DNA of 64,000 bases from CAZYTM01 sp964649725 (GTDB lineage: Bacteria; Desulfobacterota; Desulfuromonadia; Geobacterales; Geobacteraceae). Under the pieces are notes generated by a model. That model ran no database searches. It was not told the origin of the DNA and was given only the letters and a program-made list of their open reading frames with translations. Shown piece by piece: positions 61,399 through 64,000 of the stretch; the stretch's first letter is position 1, and every line of letters starts with the position of its first letter. The position numbers and the translations under genes are program-made. The DNA is taken from assembly GCA_964649725.1 (NCBI GenBank), contig CAZYTM010000007.1:130280-194279 (forward strand), in the 5' to 3' direction.

Positions 61399-63272
61399 TT
61401 ATGGGGCAGTCGATCTGGAAACCACTGCTGATTATGCTGATACTGGTCCTCTGTTTCGACCTGTTCTATGGCATGTTTACCAAACAGTTTAATGAGGGGG
61501 GGGTGGAAATCTCCTATAGCCAGTTTCGCAATGAACTGGCTGCTGATAATATTCAGCGGGTTACCATCAAGGGTGGTGCCATCAAGGGGGAACTGCGGCG
61601 AAAGGTGAATATAGAGGTAGTTCTGCAGGGGAAGCCGATGCCGCAAGGTGTAACAAAATTCAACACCTTTATGCCAGCCTTTACCGACCCAACTTTGGCC
61701 GCTGAGTTGCGGGATAAAAAAGTAGAATTGACCGCACTCTCCACAGAAAACTCACCTCTGGCAAATATCTTTATTTATATACTCCCCTGGCTGTTAATTA
61801 TCGGTATATGGTGGCTGATGATGCGTGGTGCAAAGGGGCAAGGCCCTGGCAATATGCTCGGTGGTTTTGCCAAGTCTGGTGCACGTCAGTATACTCCGGC
61901 CGATAAGGTCAAAGTTACTTTTGAAGATGTGGCAGGTATGGAGAACAGTAAACTTGAACTAAAAGAGATCGTCGATTACCTGCGTGATCCAAAAAAGTTT
62001 CAGCGGATAGGAGGGAAGGTCCCGAAAGGAGTGCTGCTGGTCGGCCCTCCAGGTACCGGCAAGACCTTGCTGGCGCGGGCGGTTGCAGGAGAGGCAGGAG
62101 TCAACTTTTTCAGCATCTCGGCATCCCAGTTCATCGAGATGTTCGTCGGCGTTGGAGCAGGGCGGGTCCGTGATCTTTTTACCAATGCCAAGAAAGCGGC
62201 GCCAAGTATTGTTTTCATCGACGAACTCGATGCAGTTGGTCGAAGCCGCGGTGCCGGTTTTGGTGGTGGTCATGACGAACGTGAACAGACCCTCAATCAG
62301 CTTCTGTCTGAAATGGACGGCTTTGACCCGCATGAAGAGGTTATCGTAATAGCTGCCACTAACCGTCCCGATGTACTGGATCCTGCTCTACTGAGACCTG
62401 GCAGATTCGATCGGCATGTGCTAATTGACCGCCCTGACTGGCGTGATCGCGAACAGATTCTACGTGTCCATACGCGAAACGTCAGCATCGATGAGAATGT
62501 TGATCTGGCAGTGATAGCCAAGGGGACTCCAGGCATGACCGGTGCTGATCTGGAAAACCTTATAAATGAAGCAGCTATCCAGGGGGCAAGGGAGAATGTT
62601 TCAACCGTAACCATGGCGCACCTGGAAAAGGCCAAGGACAAGATTTTGATGGGGGGAGAGCGGAAGATGTTCCTCTCTGAGTTGGAAAAGAGGATTACCG
62701 CTTACCACGAGGCAGGTCATGCACTTATTGCTAAACTCCTCCCCGGTTGCGATCCGGTCCACAAGGTTACTATTATCCCCCGTGGCATGGCGCTTGGAGT
62801 TACCCAGCAATTGCCGGATGACGACCGTTATCACTATCCCCGCAGCTATCTGGTCAAACGTCTCTGTGTCGCACTTGGCGGGCGGGTTGCAGAGCGACTT
62901 GTCTTTGACGATCTTTCCACTGGTGCCCAGAGCGACCTGAAAACGGTGACTGAATTGGCGGAGAAGATGGTTTGTCAGTGGGGGATGAGCGATAAGATCG
63001 GTCCCATGACCTTTACTCGTGGGGAGGAACACCCATTTCTGGGCCGCAAGCTGGCCCAGGAGAAGAGTTTTTCTGAAGAAATGGCCTGGCGTATCGATCA
63101 GGAGATAGGCGCCATAATTCATGAGGCTGAGGAGAGTGCCACCGAACTACTGGTTAACAACAGGGCCAAGCTTGACGCTCTGGCCGAAGCTCTGCTTGCC
63201 GAGGAGACGCTGGATGGCAAGCGTATTGATGAATTGCTCGCCTCAGTAGAGGCTGATGTCTCGACAGTATAA
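61395..63272 (+). CDS. ftsH: ATP-dependent zinc metalloprotease FtsH
   Basis: A 625-aa membrane protease. Two N-terminal helices (LLIMLILVLCFDLFYGMF; NIFIYILPWLLIIGIWWLM) flank a periplasmic domain. The AAA+ domain has GPPGTGKTLLAR (Walker A), IVFIDELDAVGRSRG (Walker B) and the second region of homology RPGRFDR. The peptidase domain has HEAGH at residues 438-442 and the third zinc ligand Asp region (STGAQSDL). The GTG at 61395 is preferred over ATG 61401 because AAGGAG lies five bases upstream. It degrades membrane and short-lived cytosolic proteins. Confidence 0.96.
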   Translation: MIMGQSIWKPLLIMLILVLCFDLFYGMFTKQFNEGGVEISYSQFRNELAADNIQRVTIKGGAIKGELRRKVNIEVVLQGKPMPQGVTKFNTFMPAFTDPTLAAELRDKKVELTALSTENSPLANIFIYILPWLLIIGIWWLMMRGAKGQGPGNMLGGFAKSGARQYTPADKVKVTFEDVAGMENSKLELKEIVDYLRDPKKFQRIGGKVPKGVLLVGPPGTGKTLLARAVAGEAGVNFFSISASQFIEMFVGVGAGRVRDLFTNAKKAAPSIVFIDELDAVGRSRGAGFGGGHDEREQTLNQLLSEMDGFDPHEEVIVIAATNRPDVLDPALLRPGRFDRHVLIDRPDWRDREQILRVHTRNVSIDENVDLAVIAKGTPGMTGADLENLINEAAIQGARENVSTVTMAHLEKAKDKILMGGERKMFLSELEKRITAYHEAGHALIAKLLPGCDPVHKVTIIPRGMALGVTQQLPDDDRYHYPRSYLVKRLCVALGGRVAERLVFDDLSTGAQSDLKTVTELAEKMVCQWGMSDKIGPMTFTRGEEHPFLGRKLAQEKSFSEEMAWRIDQEIGAIIHEAEESATELLVNNRAKLDALAEALLAEETLDGKRIDELLASVEADVSTV

Positions 63273-63394
63273 ATTATAATAAAAATACTTGACGCCAGGG
63301 ACTAACCGGATTATTCTTGGCATCGTCTAATATTATGCTGTTCCAGGGATGGACGATGTTAATCCGGCAGAAGAATATATGATTGGTTGAATAG

Positions 63395-63433
63395 AGCCGC
63401 ACCGCAGCTTAAAGCTGTGGTGCGGCTTTTTTA
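63395..63433 (+). terminator. Intrinsic terminator after ftsH
   Basis: A 16-bp stem (AGCCGCACCGCAGCTT with its complement, one G-U pair) followed by a T-run. It lies 122 bases after ftsH and just before the next gene. Confidence 0.9.
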
Positions 63434-63458
63434 TTGCCAATTGCTCAGGGAGGAGTTC

Positions 63459-64000
63459 ATGAAGCTGAAACTGTCTTGTCTGGTAGCAGTGTTTTCGACA
63501 TTGCTCGGATTTACAGCCATAGCCGCTGCAGCAGAAAGCGCGGATTGTGGCATCTGGCTTGGGGCAAAGAGGTCATTGGCCGGAGTTGCTGTTGACGGCA
63601 ATATCAAGTTGCAGGTTGCAACCGACCAGCTGTTAGACCTGGCCGTGGATGGAGAGAGACAGGCGGTCTGGGTGGCCACAAAGTCGGCAATTCTTAGATT
63701 CGACTATTCCGGCATGGAACTGGGTCAGTACCGTTTGCCAGACAAGAAAAACAAACAGTTCAATAAAGAAGATGAAGGGGAAGATTGTCCACAGCACAGG
63801 ATTAAAGAACGGGACTGCCCGGATGACTGCGACAGCGGCAGAATCCGTCTGGCACTAAATCAGGGTGATGGCTCTCTCTGGGTCGGAAACAGGCATGGTT
63901 TACTCAAGCTTGCAGCTGATGGCAGACTGCTGTTCAAAATCGAGCACCGCGATGATGTCATCGCCCTGGCAGTCAATGCCAGCGACGGTTCCTGCTGGGT
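63459..64000 (+). CDS. Exported repeat protein, beta-propeller-like (cut by window end)
   Basis: The first 180 residues are visible; the frame is still open at the window edge. A signal peptide (LSCLVAVFSTLLGFTAIAAAA) is followed by recurring segments of the form QAVWVATKSAILRFD and GSLWVGNRHGLLKLAADG, typical of NHL- or two-component-regulator-propeller blades. An insertion between blades is rich in charged residues and Cys (EDCPQHRIKERDCPDDCDSG). The ribosome-binding site is GGGAGGAG. The function cannot be told from this part. Confidence 0.75.
   Translation, partial: MKLKLSCLVAVFSTLLGFTAIAAAAESADCGIWLGAKRSLAGVAVDGNIKLQVATDQLLDLAVDGERQAVWVATKSAILRFDYSGMELGQYRLPDKKNKQFNKEDEGEDCPQHRIKERDCPDDCDSGRIRLALNQGDGSLWVGNRHGLLKLAADGRLLFKIEHRDDVIALAVNASDGSCW

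Noticed and set aside
60156..64000. CRISPR array near the Cas6-like gene
   Set aside because: No regularly spaced direct repeats were found on either strand there or elsewhere in the window.
1..64000. tRNA or rRNA genes
   Set aside because: No cloverleaf with T-loop GTTCRA and acceptor pairing, and no rRNA-like sequence, was recognised in the intergenic regions.

Overview
The window looks like a chromosomal stretch from a Geobacter-like deltaproteobacterium (Desulfuromonadia/Geobacterales). Evidence includes multiheme c-type cytochromes next to a NrfD/ferredoxin quinone-linked complex, heme-bearing two-component sensors, NtrC-type regulators with sigma-54-like promoters, a Wolinella/Geobacter-type three-subunit succinate dehydrogenase/fumarate reductase, and a cytosolic Mvh-type [NiFe] hydrogenase tied to HdrA. 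Species cannot be fixed from the sequence alone. No rRNA, tRNA or CRISPR array was seen.

Layout. 1-5.3 kb: end of the spc/alpha ribosomal operon (secY-adk-map-rpmJ-rpsM-rpsK-rpsD-rpoA-rplQ). 5.3-17 kb: housekeeping genes (mutM-sfsA, a large sensor kinase, greB, glyQ-glyS, ppdK). 17-23 kb: cold-shock protein, small lipoprotein, two radical SAM proteins, an HD-domain protein, and a thiS-thiG-thiE operon behind a TPP riboswitch with its own terminator. 23.2-30.1 kb: a ten-gene minus-strand operon for a periplasm-facing quinol/cytochrome electron-transfer complex (5-heme cytochrome, Tat ferredoxin subunit, NrfD-type membrane subunit, 12-heme cytochrome) with three very small membrane proteins, a receiver domain lacking its phosphoacceptor Asp, and a heme sensor without a kinase. 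A sigma-54-type promoter precedes it. The adjacent NtrC-type regulator (30.6-32.1 kb) and heme-sensor kinase (32.1-33.7 kb) are its obvious candidate control pair.

34-35.5 kb: two lipoproteins, one with a caspase-like (C14) domain. 35.6-41.2 kb: [NiFe] hydrogenase, maturation protease, HdrA, MvhD and a TusA-like protein in one operon. 41.4-46.4 kb: ptsP, a TPR protein, a YtxH-like protein, a DUF3047-like protein and an ISL3 transposase remnant. 46.6-51.1 kb: a second kinase/NtrC-type regulator pair behind a sigma-54-like promoter. 51-56.3 kb: NosL-like protein, murJ-ogt, a cluster of DnaA-box sequences, mazG, tgt. 56.5-60.2 kb: sdhCAB preceded by a triple GTATACT repeat and a possible 11-codon leader ORF. 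60.2-64 kb: an orphan Cas6-like RAMP protein, a small coiled-coil protein translationally coupled to ftsH, and the start of a secreted repeat protein cut by the window edge.

The best candidate for an under-described system is the 23.2-33.7 kb electron-transfer operon. It combines a duplicated heme-sensor domain (one copy on a kinase, one kinase-less copy inside the operon), a degenerate receiver and paralogous mini membrane proteins.
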